Source: an uncultured Mycoplasmatota bacterium (GTDB taxonomy: Bacteria > Bacillota_I > Bacilli_A > RF39 > UBA660). From it: a stretch of 64,000 nt of DNA. The stretch spans positions 5,331 to 69,330 of the forward strand of contig URHW01000004.1 in the NCBI GenBank assembly GCA_900547775.1, in the 5' to 3' direction. The position numbers and the translations under genes were made by a program. The notes beneath the pieces were generated by a model. That model made no database searches and was not told the origin of the DNA. It worked only from the letters and a program-made list of their open reading frames with translations. Below are positions 25,489 through 34,847 of this stretch, in pieces (positions within the stretch are counted from its first letter, which is position 1; every line of letters begins with the position of its first letter).

Positions 25489-26927
25489 TATCTGTTACCT
25501 CCTAAATCATTCAAATGTTTAGCCTTAACAATTAAATCAGTAATATTTGCTTCACTAACCTTAGGACCATAACTCTTAACAACCTCATTTAAATCAAAAC
25601 TATTAATAAGTGGAAGTGCTGATAATACATAACTTATATTACTAGTAGTTTGTCCAGCAAGTAAAAGTTTACTAATTACATGTTCTATCTCAGCAGGTGT
25701 ACTTGTCGTAAATAAATCTGCTGAATCATAAATAGCATCTAACTTAATATTATTTCTCTTAAGTACATCAAATACTTTCTTATACATTTCTTTATTATAA
25801 TTAGATTTTAATCTATCTTGATCAGACTTACTAAAATTATAATAATCTACACCATTTTCTGTAAATAAATTAGCAAGTTCATTTTCATTATCATTTGTTT
25901 CAGCTACTGGTTCAAAACTTAAACTGTTTTCTTTTTGAGGCTCTTCTTTTACAATTCCTTCTTTATTAGAAACAGTTGTTTCTTCTGGCTCCATATTTAA
26001 ATCATCTTCACTTAAACCTTCAAAACTAAAACTACCATCACCGTCAGAAACATTTTCATGTTCAAAAATATTCAAATCATTACTTACAGGCTCATCTTTT
26101 ACTTCATTTTTAGAAGGCTCTTCTTCAGTAACTTCTTCCTTAGATGGTACTACTGGTTCACTTTTTTTGTGATCATCATCATCTAAACCTGTACCAAAAA
26201 TGCTTGCATATTCACTGTCTATCGAATCATTTAACGCCTTAAAATCAATCTTTTTATAATCACTTACTGGTTCTTCTTCAGTCTTTACTTCTTCTTTTAC
26301 AGCACTACTTGTTTCAGTTTCTTCATCCTCAGGTTCATCCATTTGACTTATTTCATCAAACACCGGACTATCTAAATTTACATTATCATACTTCTTAACT
26401 TCAAAAGTAGGTTCAATTACTAAGTTTTCTGGGTTTTCAGATGAAAAATCAATAATACGATTTAATTCCTTAGAATAATACTCCAAAGCCTTAGTATAAT
26501 TATCTAATCTCTCTGTTTTAATTTCTTTATCCTTTTTTAAATTAATTAGTAAGTCTTTAATAGCTCTAGCTTTCTCAGTAAGTTCACCAATCTTTTCACG
26601 ATATTTAGTAATCTCATTTTGTTTAGCAATCATCTTAGCATTAATTTCTTTATTACCAGCCTCAACAATCGCATTTAAATCTTTCTTACCAAATCTCTCA
26701 TTTAAATCAGTTAAATCAACCTCAAGCGCTTTTATTTCTTCCTCTAAAGTTTTAATTTTATCTTTAGCACTATCAACATCAACTTTATATCCTTTAGCCT
26801 CATCTATTTTTTTATCAATCTTAGACTTAACCTCATCTAAAACTTTTTCACATTCACTTTTCTTAGTTTCCAACTCACTAATAATTGCTTTTAACTTACT
26901 ATTTATTTCATTTATCAAGTTTATCAT
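25488..26927 (-). CDS. Coiled-coil protein with acidic linker, unknown
   Basis: 479 aa. Residues 1-150 are a long Lys/Glu-rich coiled coil (KKSECEKVLDEVKSKIDKK and onward). Residues 165-340 are acidic and disordered (repeats of SEPVVPSKEEV type). The last 130 form a helical domain (NGVDYYNFSKSDQDRLKSNY; TTSNISYVLSALPLINSF). No signal peptide or membrane helix. It looks like a cytoplasmic scaffold. Strong promoter upstream (TTTACA-17-TATAAT). Function not known. Confidence 0.7.
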   Translation of the reverse strand: MINLINEINSKLKAIISELETKKSECEKVLDEVKSKIDKKIDEAKGYKVDVDSAKDKIKTLEEEIKALEVDLTDLNERFGKKDLNAIVEAGNKEINAKMIAKQNEITKYREKIGELTEKARAIKDLLINLKKDKEIKTERLDNYTKALEYYSKELNRIIDFSSENPENLVIEPTFEVKKYDNVNLDSPVFDEISQMDEPEDEETETSSAVKEEVKTEEEPVSDYKKIDFKALNDSIDSEYASIFGTGLDDDDHKKSEPVVPSKEEVTEEEPSKNEVKDEPVSNDLNIFEHENVSDGDGSFSFEGLSEDDLNMEPEETTVSNKEGIVKEEPQKENSLSFEPVAETNDNENELANLFTENGVDYYNFSKSDQDRLKSNYNKEMYKKVFDVLKRNNIKLDAIYDSADLFTTSTPAEIEHVISKLLLAGQTTSNISYVLSALPLINSFDLNEVVKSYGPKVSEANITDLIVKAKHLNDLGGNR

Positions 26928-26953
26928 CGTACAACCCTTCCTATTCTAAAGAA

Positions 26954-26982
26954 ATTATAGCAGACTTTTTCTAACTTGTAAA
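26954..26982 (-). promoter_or_regulatory. Promoter of the coiled-coil gene pair
   Basis: -35 TTTACA (26977-26982), 17-bp spacer, -10 TATAAT (26954-26959). Confidence 0.7.
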
Positions 26983-27068
26983 TAACATGCCTACCATTTT
27001 ACAAGACTTTTAAAAAGAAAAATTCTCACTCTTCAAATGTATCTAAATCAATTTCAAATTTCTGCAAA

Positions 27069-27416
27069 TTAAAAATAATCACTAAAACTATACATTGCTT
27101 TTTCATAATAAACATAAGTATTTTCCACATTCCTATCATAATTACTAACCATAAAAGTATAAATCCTATTATTATCTGAAAAAAAAGAAATATCAGCTCC
27201 ATAAGGAATATCTATACTTAGTGCACTAACTTCCTCTGGAATATCAAAATCTTCTTATATTTAAAATTATCTTTATTAATAACCATCATCCACCATCTTT
27301 TTATTATACCTTAACTCTTCTTTTAAACTATTTAAATTTGCTTTACTTTCTTCTTTCTTACCTCAACCAGTAACCATTAAAACAATAATCACTAACAAAA
27401 ATACTTTCCTTTTCAT
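27069..27416 (-). pseudogene. Decayed lipoprotein gene
   Basis: In the 650-bp gap between genes. The frame begins MKRKVFLLVIIVLMVTG, a lipoprotein signal, then reads TGA (27363-27365) exactly where the lipobox cysteine should be, followed by GKKEESKANLNSLKEEL. A stop and frame changes follow, then the tail DFDIPEEVSALSIDIPYGAD to SFSDYF resumes in another frame. A TGC-to-TGA change plus frameshifts indicate a dead gene. The rest of the gap (27417-27554) shows only AT-rich sequence. Confidence 0.7.
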
Positions 27417-27554
27417 AATCTTCCTGCCTTATAAAATTTATATAAAAAATAATTATTCTTCAATCAAAAAAATTTTCAGTTGAGCACAATAAAAAAATCA
27501 ACTTAAAATATTAATAAACACATTTCATTTAATAAAAACTGCAAAAATCTTAAC

Positions 27555-27579
27555 AAAAATAAGAGCCCTAAAGCTCTTA
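27555..27579 (-). terminator. Terminator of the ABC transporter operon
   Basis: AAGAGC / GCTCTT hairpin followed by ATTTTTG on the minus strand. Confidence 0.7.
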
Positions 27580-28275
27580 ACATTTCTTCTCAAGAATATC
27601 TAACACTCCATACAAAATAAATGAAATAATCATAATAATCACAATTCCTGCCATTACAAGTGTTAAATTAAATACCTGAGTTCCATATAAAATTAAATAT
27701 CCTATCCCTGCTTTACTTACCAAAAACTCTCCCATAATAACGCCAATTAAACTCATCGAAATATTAAGTTTCAAACTAGAAAAGATTGTCTTCTTATTAC
27801 TAGCGATCACTAACTTAGTCATAATCTGATAAGTACTTGCTCCAAAACTTTTAAACATCTTAATCTTATAAGCATCCGTTGTAATCAGCCCATTATAAAT
27901 CGTAACAAGCGTTACAATAACATTAATAAGTAAACTCATAACAACAATAGACTTCATATTAGCACCTAACCAAATAATTAATATTGGCCCTAAAGATACT
28001 TTAGGTAAACTATTTAAAAGTGTAAGATATGGGTCCATTACTCTCTTTAAAAAAGGTACTAAATAAAAAATTACTGCTAAAATAAAACCTAATAAAGAAC
28101 CTATCGTAAAACTAAGCATAATCTCCTTTAAAGTAGTTAGTACATGAATATAAAGTTCTCCACTAACAAGTAGTCCTTTAATCGACATCATTACTTTATA
28201 TGGACTAGAGAAAATAAAACTATTTATTACTCCCTTATCACTAAGCACCTGCCATAACCCTAAAAATAATATCAA
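27577..28275 (-). CDS. ABC transporter permease (SsuC/ThiX/TauC-like)
   Basis: Inner-membrane permease of a NitT/TauT-type importer, with six or so helices and the EAA-like loop (KMFKSFGASTYQIMTKLVIASNKK). The only standard start in frame is TTG at 28275 (232 aa), but this cuts into the first helix. The frame upstream encodes KISLRQKRFLKRRKLESF plus the full helix. It reaches back to an ATA at 28357-28359 with GGGGTG about 6 nt before it, giving 260 aa, the usual family length. The ATA start, overlapping the ATPase gene, is therefore likely though non-standard. Confidence 0.85.
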   Translation of the reverse strand: MILFLGLWQVLSDKGVINSFIFSSPYKVMMSIKGLLVSGELYIHVLTTLKEIMLSFTIGSLLGFILAVIFYLVPFLKRVMDPYLTLLNSLPKVSLGPILIIWLGANMKSIVVMSLLINVIVTLVTIYNGLITTDAYKIKMFKSFGASTYQIMTKLVIASNKKTIFSSLKLNISMSLIGVIMGEFLVSKAGIGYLILYGTQVFNLTLVMAGIVIIMIISFILYGVLDILEKKC

Positions 28276-28342
28276 AATAAATACTTGTAAGAAAATAACA
28301 CTAAAAGATTCTAACTTTCTTCTTTTTAAAAATCTTTTTTGT

Positions 28343-29086
28343 CTAAGAGATATCTTTATCTAAATCACCCCATATCTTATCATAATAATCATAAAAATTA
28401 TTTGCTTTTCGCCTTTTAGAAGGAGTATCACCCAAAAGATTTATCTCATATATATTTTTTACTTTGGCTGGTCTTTTAGAAAGAACTATAACTCTATCAC
28501 AAAATGAAACACACTCTGCAATATCATGACTTATCAAAATAGTAGTAACCTTAAGTTCCTTTAATATCTTATATATATCATCTGTAATAGTAAGCCTTGT
28601 TACATAATCAAGTGCAGAAAGCGGCTCATCAAGCAGTACCAAATTAGGTCTTATTGCAAGTGTCCTAGCAAGAGCAACCCTTTGTCTCATACCACCAGAA
28701 AGTTCTGACGGCATCTTTTCTAAAAACTTATCTAAACCAAACTGATTAAGCAGTCCTTTTGTATAATTAATCGTTTCATCATTTAGCATCTTCTTTAACT
28801 TTAAACCAAGCGTTGCATTATCAAGTACATTTTTATATGGAAGAAGCGCATCACTTTGCAGCATATAACCATAATTATTCTTATATCTTATAACCTGCCC
28901 ACCAGTTTCCTTATCTAACCCAGCAATAATATTTAAAAGTGTACTCTTACCACACCCACTAGAGCCAACAATTCCAATAATCTCCCCATCTTTAACATCA
29001 AAAGATACATCACCTACTGCTTCCACCTCACCAGATAAAGTATTAAAACTTTTCTCTACATTAACTAGTTTTAAAACATTATTCAT
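28343..29086 (-). CDS. ABC transporter ATP-binding protein (SsuB/TauB-like)
   Basis: 247 aa. Walker A GSSGCGKST near residue 42, Q-loop in YGYMLQSD, signature LSGGMRQRVALAR, Walker B LVLLDEPLSALD, H-loop in LISHDIAE. Powers uptake through the adjacent permease. Overlaps the binding-protein gene by 8 bp. Substrate cannot be told from the ATPase. Confidence 0.92.
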   Translation of the reverse strand: MNNVLKLVNVEKSFNTLSGEVEAVGDVSFDVKDGEIIGIVGSSGCGKSTLLNIIAGLDKETGGQVIRYKNNYGYMLQSDALLPYKNVLDNATLGLKLKKMLNDETINYTKGLLNQFGLDKFLEKMPSELSGGMRQRVALARTLAIRPNLVLLDEPLSALDYVTRLTITDDIYKILKELKVTTILISHDIAECVSFCDRVIVLSKRPAKVKNIYEINLLGDTPSKRRKANNFYDYYDKIWGDLDKDIS

Positions 29087-30050
29087 TTACAATCAAAGTA
29101 CTATAAGGTAACCTTTCACTAATCATCTTATTCTTAATTAACATATCAGTTAAATTATCATAAGACTTCTCACTTATAAAAGAACTATTAAGATAACTAT
29201 CTGCTCTTTTATATCTGTCTATTATACTAGTTAAATCATCAAGTGAAGTATCTGGAAATTGACTTAAAATATCCTTAGCAATTACTTCCGCACTATTATT
29301 AAAAGTATAAACAAGACCTTTATCAATAGCTTTTCTAAAACCTTCTATAATATCTTTATTTGCACTTACATAACTTCTCTTCGCATTAAATGCAGTATAT
29401 GGTACCTCACCAGAGTACTTACCAACACTATCATAAACATAACCATAACCCATTTTTTCAAGCTTAGTCGCATTAGGTTCAAATAAATTAACAAAGTCTC
29501 CCGTACCACCAACAAATGCACTAGTTAAATTAGCAAAATCTACTGAATCATTAACATTAACCCCAGTAATATTTTCCTTTTCTAAAGCATTATAAAAGTT
29601 AACAATCGGCATTCCACCACGTCTACCAGCAAGTACTTCCTTTCCCTTCAAACTATCTAATGTAAAATTATCTATCTTTTTTCTAGAAACAATAAACTGC
29701 CCATCTCTTTTAGTAAGCCCAGCAAAAGAAACTAAATAATCCTTCTCGCCATTATCATAAACATACATAGTCGCTTCTGGTCCGCAGAAACCCACATGCA
29801 CGTCCCCTGATATTACCGCAGCTGTAACATTATTTGCTCCACTAGTTAAAATTAAATCTATCTTTATACCTTCATCTTCAAAATAGCCCTTTTCTATTGC
29901 TACATAAAATGGTGTATAAAAAGCACTATGAGTAACCTCTGCAACCTTAACCACATTTAAATCATTGCTCACTTTATCATGCCTATTCATAAAAATCACT
30001 AAAAATAAAACTGTAAAAAAAACTACCAAACACAATATCTTTTTTTTCAT
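29079..30050 (-). CDS. ABC transporter substrate-binding protein (NMT1/THI5/SsuA-like)
   Basis: 323 aa. Membrane-anchored by residues 4-22 (no lipobox). The NMT1-type fold is clear in YTPFYVAIEKGYFEDEGIKID, SGDVHVGFCGPEA and the GGTGDF segment. Family members bind sulfonates, taurine, nitrate or pyrimidine precursors of thiamine. No TPP riboswitch is visible in the 60 bp upstream, so a thiamine link is unproven. Confidence 0.85.
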   Translation of the reverse strand: MKKKILCLVVFFTVLFLVIFMNRHDKVSNDLNVVKVAEVTHSAFYTPFYVAIEKGYFEDEGIKIDLILTSGANNVTAAVISGDVHVGFCGPEATMYVYDNGEKDYLVSFAGLTKRDGQFIVSRKKIDNFTLDSLKGKEVLAGRRGGMPIVNFYNALEKENITGVNVNDSVDFANLTSAFVGGTGDFVNLFEPNATKLEKMGYGYVYDSVGKYSGEVPYTAFNAKRSYVSANKDIIEGFRKAIDKGLVYTFNNSAEVIAKDILSQFPDTSLDDLTSIIDRYKRADSYLNSSFISEKSYDNLTDMLIKNKMISERLPYSTLIVNE

Positions 30051-30087
30051 AAATCCCCCTTACTCACTTATAATTTATTCAAAATAT

Positions 30088-30112
30088 AAAAAAAAGGCAC
30101 AACTAATGCCTT
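30088..30112 (-). terminator. Terminator of traX
   Basis: AAGGCA / TGCCTT hairpin followed by T8 on the minus strand. Confidence 0.75.
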
Positions 30113-30848
30113 AACCAATAACTTGAATATTCCCATGAAGTACTAATCTAATAACCCCACAAATAATTAAATGAGCTGGATATATAATATAGAAAAACCA
30201 CTTCATCCATTTACAATTACCAGGTTTATTATTATATCTTTTAAGAAGCGGAATCGTAAAAATTGTACACATCTGCAATATACCATACGCTGGATTTAAA
30301 AATATTGCAAACACTAAAGCATAAAAGAAAGTAAAAAATGGAATAACAAACATTCTCTTATTAAAATTATCCTTGTTAATATATCCATATAACACCATAA
30401 GTGTACCTATCATACTCCAATCAGCTGGAAATGCTAATATGCAGACTAAACATATAAGCAAAAACTTATATATACCCTTCATCTTAGAATCATATATCAT
30501 TATTGACACAAGCCCTAAAAGTAAAGACCACATAACACTTGTCTGATTAAAAATAGAACCCCTAGTAAATGGAATATAATTAATCCCAAACGCAAAACAA
30601 TAAGCAAAATGTGAAACTATGCTAAACAAAAATAACCTTAATGCATACTTCTTAACATTCCTTGTATAAATATACCCCTCTGTTATAAAAAAACAAAATA
30701 TAGGTGCTGCAAGTCTACCTATCGCATGTAAAAGTAAAATACATACACCATTATCATATCCCGGATATAGCGTCCACAAAACATGATCAAAAAGCATTGC
30801 AAATATAGCAATCATCTTTAACTGATTTCTATTAAGTTCAAAGTTCAT
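30111..30848 (-). CDS. TraX family membrane protein
   Basis: 245 aa, about seven to eight membrane helices. Opening LNRNQLKMIAIFAMLFDHV and the following IGRLAAPIFCFFITEGYIYTRN are the TraX signature. TraX acetylates F-pilin on F plasmids; chromosomal homologues in Bacillota are acyltransferase-like proteins of unknown target. Given the pilin-like genes in this region a pilin or glycan target is tempting but unsupported. Divergent from the ltaS-like gene. Confidence 0.88.
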   Translation of the reverse strand: MNFELNRNQLKMIAIFAMLFDHVLWTLYPGYDNGVCILLLHAIGRLAAPIFCFFITEGYIYTRNVKKYALRLFLFSIVSHFAYCFAFGINYIPFTRGSIFNQTSVMWSLLLGLVSIMIYDSKMKGIYKFLLICLVCILAFPADWSMIGTLMVLYGYINKDNFNKRMFVIPFFTFFYALVFAIFLNPAYGILQMCTIFTIPLLKRYNNKPGNCKWMKWFFYIIYPAHLIICGVIRLVLHGNIQVIG

Positions 30849-30911
30849 TCAATCACCACACTAATTATACATTATTCTAAATTAAGTAGCAATTATTTTC
30901 TAATCTCATGG

Positions 30912-30917
30912 TATAAT
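30912..30917 (+). promoter_or_regulatory. Extended -10 promoter of ltaS-like/dgt operon
   Basis: ATGGTATAAT gives an extended -10 (TGnTATAAT). No good -35 is seen. The ribosome site GGAAGG follows. Confidence 0.55.
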
Positions 30918-30938
30918 ATCAAAGGAAGGTGCAGTATC

Positions 30939-32870
30939 ATGAATTACAAAAAAACATTATTATCAATTATCTATATTTATTATTTAGAACTAATATATCA
31001 CTTATTTATATTTAAATCTTTTACCATAAAAGAATTTTTATTTTTAACCCTATTTACCATTTTATTCGGTATATTTAATGACCTAATAACTAGTCTCTTT
31101 AATAAAAAAGTAAATAAATGGTTATTTATCTCTATAAATGTTTTCCTAAGTATTTTATTTATCGCTCAAGTAATAAACTTTAAATTCTACGGAAACATTA
31201 TAAGTATCTACTCAGTAGTTCATGGAGGACAAGTATTTGGCTTCATGGGAGCAATCATCTCTGTTATTCTTAAAAATATTCCATGTGTTCTTTTATTACT
31301 AATCCCCGCAATCTTACTACTAGTATTTAATAAACATATCAAGGCGGATGGCCTTAACTACAAAAACACTCTTATCAAAACCTTAGTATTTGTAGGTCTA
31401 TTTACAATCTGCACTCTTACTTTAAACATTGACAAGAAAGACATCTACTCTGCTAAAAACTTATATTATTACAAACACGCACCTAATCAATCTGCTAAAA
31501 CATTTGGCATCCTAACAACAATGCGTATTGATTTAGAAAGAATAATTCACTTTAAAGAAAAAACTATAGACGTTTTCACTGAGGACACAACCGAAGAAGA
31601 AAAACCGGCCGTTAAAAATATCGAATATAACAAAGAGGACATTGATTTTGCCGCTCTAGCAGAATCAGAAACAAACGAAGAAATCAAAAATATTCATCTA
31701 TACATGAATAATCAAGAGGCTACCGAAAAAAATAAATATACTGGTATGTTTGAAGGCAAAAATCTAATTGCTATAACGGCTGAAGCCTTTTCGCCTCTTG
31801 CAGTTGATAAAGACTTAACTCCAACTCTATACAAACTAGTTCATGAAGGATTTAACTTTACCAATATGTACTCACCTATCTATTATGTTAGTACATCCGA
31901 TGGTGAATATGTTACTTTAACAAGTCTCCTACCTAAAGAAAGTGTCTGGTCTTTCTATAAATCAAGTAAAAATTATCTGCCTTATGTCTATGGAAACATC
32001 TTTAAAAAATTAGGATACTCAGCATACGCTTTTCATGATGGACAATATAAATATTATGATCGTAACCTATCACATCCAAATATGGGATACACCTATATGG
32101 CATGTGGTAATGGCTTACAAAAACTAATGAACTGCAAAAAATGGCCTCAAAGTGATATAGAAATGATTGACGCAACATTTAATATGTATAAAGATGAAGA
32201 AAAATTTGTAACCTATTACATGACAATATCTGGTCACTTAGAATATAACTTCTACGGAAATAATATGGCTGCTAAAAACAAATCCCTTGTTGAAAATACT
32301 AACTACAGTACTGCCGTAAAAGCATATAAAGCAACACAAATTGAACTAGATCGTGCACTTGAAAAACTATTAACAAAACTAAAAGATAATAACTTACTTG
32401 ACAAAACAGTCATCGTCCTATCTGCAGACCACTATCCATATGGCCTAACAAACGATGAAATAAATGAAGTAACCCCACTTACTAATCCAAAATTCGATAT
32501 TCACAAAAACAATCTAATCATCTGGTCATCAGACATCAAAGAACCAATTAAAGTAGATAAACTAGCTGAAAGCCTAGACATCCTTCCTACAGTTTTAAAC
32601 CTATTTGGAGTTAAATTTGACTCAAGACTTCTAATGGGTAGAGACATCCTATCAAACGCTGATGGACTAGTTATCTTAAATGATCGTTCATGGATAACTG
32701 AAAAAGGCTTTTATGATGCAAGCACCAATAAATTTACCAAAACAACTGACGAAGAATTACCAGAAAACTATGTTGATAAAATAAGCACAATCGTCTATAA
32801 CAAATTCGTAATATCAAAAAATATCTTAGAAACAAACTATTATAAATATGTATTTAAGGAGGAAGCATGA
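30939..32870 (+). CDS. LtaS-like sulfatase-domain membrane protein (phosphoglycerol/lipoteichoic acid type transferase)
   Basis: 643 aa. Five N-terminal helices (to about residue 175), then an extracellular alkaline-phosphatase-fold domain. NLIAITAEAFSPLAVD gives the first metal site, STSDGEY carries the likely nucleophile Thr (as in the TSDSE of LtaS), and LSADHYPYG the late metal-binding Asp-His. Transfers glycerol-phosphate or a similar group in cell envelope polymers. Overlaps the next gene by 4 bp (ATGA). Confidence 0.85.
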   Translation: MNYKKTLLSIIYIYYLELIYHLFIFKSFTIKEFLFLTLFTILFGIFNDLITSLFNKKVNKWLFISINVFLSILFIAQVINFKFYGNIISIYSVVHGGQVFGFMGAIISVILKNIPCVLLLLIPAILLLVFNKHIKADGLNYKNTLIKTLVFVGLFTICTLTLNIDKKDIYSAKNLYYYKHAPNQSAKTFGILTTMRIDLERIIHFKEKTIDVFTEDTTEEEKPAVKNIEYNKEDIDFAALAESETNEEIKNIHLYMNNQEATEKNKYTGMFEGKNLIAITAEAFSPLAVDKDLTPTLYKLVHEGFNFTNMYSPIYYVSTSDGEYVTLTSLLPKESVWSFYKSSKNYLPYVYGNIFKKLGYSAYAFHDGQYKYYDRNLSHPNMGYTYMACGNGLQKLMNCKKWPQSDIEMIDATFNMYKDEEKFVTYYMTISGHLEYNFYGNNMAAKNKSLVENTNYSTAVKAYKATQIELDRALEKLLTKLKDNNLLDKTVIVLSADHYPYGLTNDEINEVTPLTNPKFDIHKNNLIIWSSDIKEPIKVDKLAESLDILPTVLNLFGVKFDSRLLMGRDILSNADGLVILNDRSWITEKGFYDASTNKFTKTTDEELPENYVDKISTIVYNKFVISKNILETNYYKYVFKEEA

Positions 32871-33979
32871 ATATAAAAGAAAGAATGCTATTAAGAGAAA
32901 AATTCTATAGTCCATTTGCTACAAAAGACAAAGAATCAATAAGACTAATACCTATAGAAGAAGACATTAGACCAAACTTTTTTAGAGATATAGACCGTAT
33001 TATCCATAGTACATCTTACACAAGATATATGGACAAAACTCAAGTTTTTTCTCTAAAAGACAATGACAACATTTCCAAAAGAATGGTTCATGTACAATTA
33101 GTATCTAAAATAGCTCGCACCATCGGTAGAGCTCTATCACTAAACGAAGATTTAATTGAAGCTGCTGCTCTAGGTCATGACTTAGGACACGTCCCATTCG
33201 GTCATGAAGGAGAAAGAATATTAAATAAAATTAGTCTTAAACATAACGAAGGATATTTCAATCATAACGTTCAAAGTGTAAGAGAACTAATGGATATTGA
33301 AAATGACGGAGAAGGCATCAACCTATCAATTCAAACCCTAGATGCTATCCTATGCCATAATGGAGAACTTGAACTTAAAGAATACCATCCAAAAAAGAAA
33401 ACAACTGATGAATTCTTACAAGACTATGAAAATTGTTATAAAATTGAAGGATACATCAAAACACTCATCCCAAACACTTTAGAAGGATGTGTTGTTAGAA
33501 TAAGCGACATCATCGCCTATCTTGGAAGAGATATTGAAGACGCTGAACGTCTTAATCTAATAAAAAAAGAAGACCTACCAAAAGAAATAACTGACATTAT
33601 TGGTTCAACCAACAAAGAAATAGTAAATACATTTATAATGGATATCATAAATAATAGTATAGACAAACCTTATCTTAAAATGAGTGATAACGTTTTCGAA
33701 GCACTAAAAAAGCTAAAAAAATTCAACTACGAAAACATCTACTCAAAAGCAAACACCAAAGAAGAACTCACTGAATATGAAAACATGTTTGAAAGCCTAT
33801 TTAACCATCTACTAAAAGACATTAAAGACAACAACACAGATAGTAACATCTACAAAATATTTATAAAAAATAAAAATGAAAAATATAGGCAAAATACCCC
33901 AGAAAGAATTGCTATTGATTACATTGCAGGTATGACCGATGACTTCTTCTTAAAAGAATATAAAAAATATGAGAACTAA
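32867..33979 (+). CDS. HD-domain dNTP triphosphohydrolase (dGTPase-like)
   Basis: 370 aa. The dGTPase signature is clear: RIIHSTSYTRYMDKTQVF, RMVHVQLVSKIARTIGRAL, then ALGHDLGHVPFGHEGE (HD metal site near 100-115) and a downstream RISDIIAYLGRDIEDA Asp. Hydrolyses dNTPs to nucleoside and triphosphate; often linked to nucleotide balance or phage defence. Coupled to the ltaS-like gene; terminator directly after. Confidence 0.87.
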   Translation: MNIKERMLLREKFYSPFATKDKESIRLIPIEEDIRPNFFRDIDRIIHSTSYTRYMDKTQVFSLKDNDNISKRMVHVQLVSKIARTIGRALSLNEDLIEAAALGHDLGHVPFGHEGERILNKISLKHNEGYFNHNVQSVRELMDIENDGEGINLSIQTLDAILCHNGELELKEYHPKKKTTDEFLQDYENCYKIEGYIKTLIPNTLEGCVVRISDIIAYLGRDIEDAERLNLIKKEDLPKEITDIIGSTNKEIVNTFIMDIINNSIDKPYLKMSDNVFEALKKLKKFNYENIYSKANTKEELTEYENMFESLFNHLLKDIKDNNTDSNIYKIFIKNKNEKYRQNTPERIAIDYIAGMTDDFFLKEYKKYEN

Positions 33980-33993
33980 TACTCATATTTTTT
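33967..33993 (+). terminator. Terminator of the dgt-like gene
   Basis: TATGAG / CTCATA hairpin followed by T7. Confidence 0.75.
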
Positions 33994-34012
33994 TATAATC
34001 TCTTTGACAATA

Positions 34013-34042
34013 AAAAATGAGAATCCATTAAATCCTCATTTT
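34013..34042 (-). terminator. Terminator of the DUF2441-like gene
   Basis: AAAATGAGG...TCTCATTTTTT hairpin with T tail on the minus strand, facing the dgt terminator. Confidence 0.65.
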
Positions 34043-34574
34043 ATTTTACTGAAACAATCAACTCTAGTTCCTTCTTAGTAACCTCCTTACCTATCACAAC
34101 AGGTAACTTTACCAAATACTCATAAAAAGGCTCCTCATCTGCTTTAAAAATCTCATCCTTCTTATTTTCCCAATAACACTTAGCATAATAAATAGTACTT
34201 TCCATATTCCAGCCTCTAACCAAGTTCATGACATACTTTTGATAACAATCATCACTAACCTCAATCTCATAAATCTTATAAAACACTTCATCCAATTTTC
34301 TTTTTTCAATTCCTTTTAATACACTTGCCGCATCAGATGCATAAAAAGAAGTTAATCTAGAAAATCTATCACTATAATGTAATCTTCTTTCATACTCAAA
34401 AACAGCTTCTAAAGTATCATCTTTACTTTTAAAATCACCTAAATAATAATGAACTCCATGACTAGATAAACCCTCAAAATAATACTCTGGAACTAACTTT
34501 TCAAAATTCTTAACAAGATCAATCTTCATTCCTGTCGCTAAATGACCACTTCTATCAACATGATATAAAATCAT
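34041..34574 (-). CDS. DUF2441-like protein
   Basis: 177 aa, soluble. The start MILYHVDRSGHLATGMKIDL resembles DUF2441 proteins (lyHv..G-x-I), whose fold has been related to ADP-ribosyltransferases. Function unknown. Overlaps the DUF1653 gene by 4 bp. Confidence 0.5.
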   Translation of the reverse strand: MILYHVDRSGHLATGMKIDLVKNFEKLVPEYYFEGLSSHGVHYYLGDFKSKDDTLEAVFEYERRLHYSDRFSRLTSFYASDAASVLKGIEKRKLDEVFYKIYEIEVSDDCYQKYVMNLVRGWNMESTIYYAKCYWENKKDEIFKADEEPFYEYLVKLPVVIGKEVTKKELELIVSVK

Positions 34575-34816
34575 TTCTTCACACTCTCAATTTCTTGTAA
34601 CTCTAAACGGTATTTCTGCTTAACATTAGGATACTTCTCATGATCAACTTCGCTCAAAAAATTATTAATCTCTCTTAAATAAACCTTACCTTCACCATAT
34701 AAAGCCCTATAAATAACATACTCCTCTAAAGTTTCTGAGTTAATTCCTGTTCCAAGAACAATATAATAATCCCCCTTAAAATGCTTATAAATACGATTTA
34801 CTTCTAACTTTCTCAT
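34571..34816 (-). CDS. DUF1653 family protein
   Basis: 81 aa from MRKLEVNRIYKHFKGDYY, behind AGGAGG; a start five codons upstream is inside that site. The pattern YKHFKGDYYIVLG...ETLEEYVIYRALYGEGKVYLRE matches DUF1653. Role unknown; often near radical SAM or nucleotide genes. Confidence 0.82.
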   Translation of the reverse strand: MRKLEVNRIYKHFKGDYYIVLGTGINSETLEEYVIYRALYGEGKVYLREINNFLSEVDHEKYPNVKQKYRLELQEIESVKK

Positions 34817-34847
34817 ATATCCTCCTATCAAAAGTATAACATAATTT

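Noticed and set aside
27363..27365. TGA read as a sense codon
   Set aside because: TGA ends intact genes here (for example rloA, with ATGA overlap to rloB), and the lipoprotein frame is broken further on.
30111..30848. traX as evidence for a conjugative plasmid
   Set aside because: No transfer, relaxase or replication genes nearby; chromosomal TraX homologues are common.
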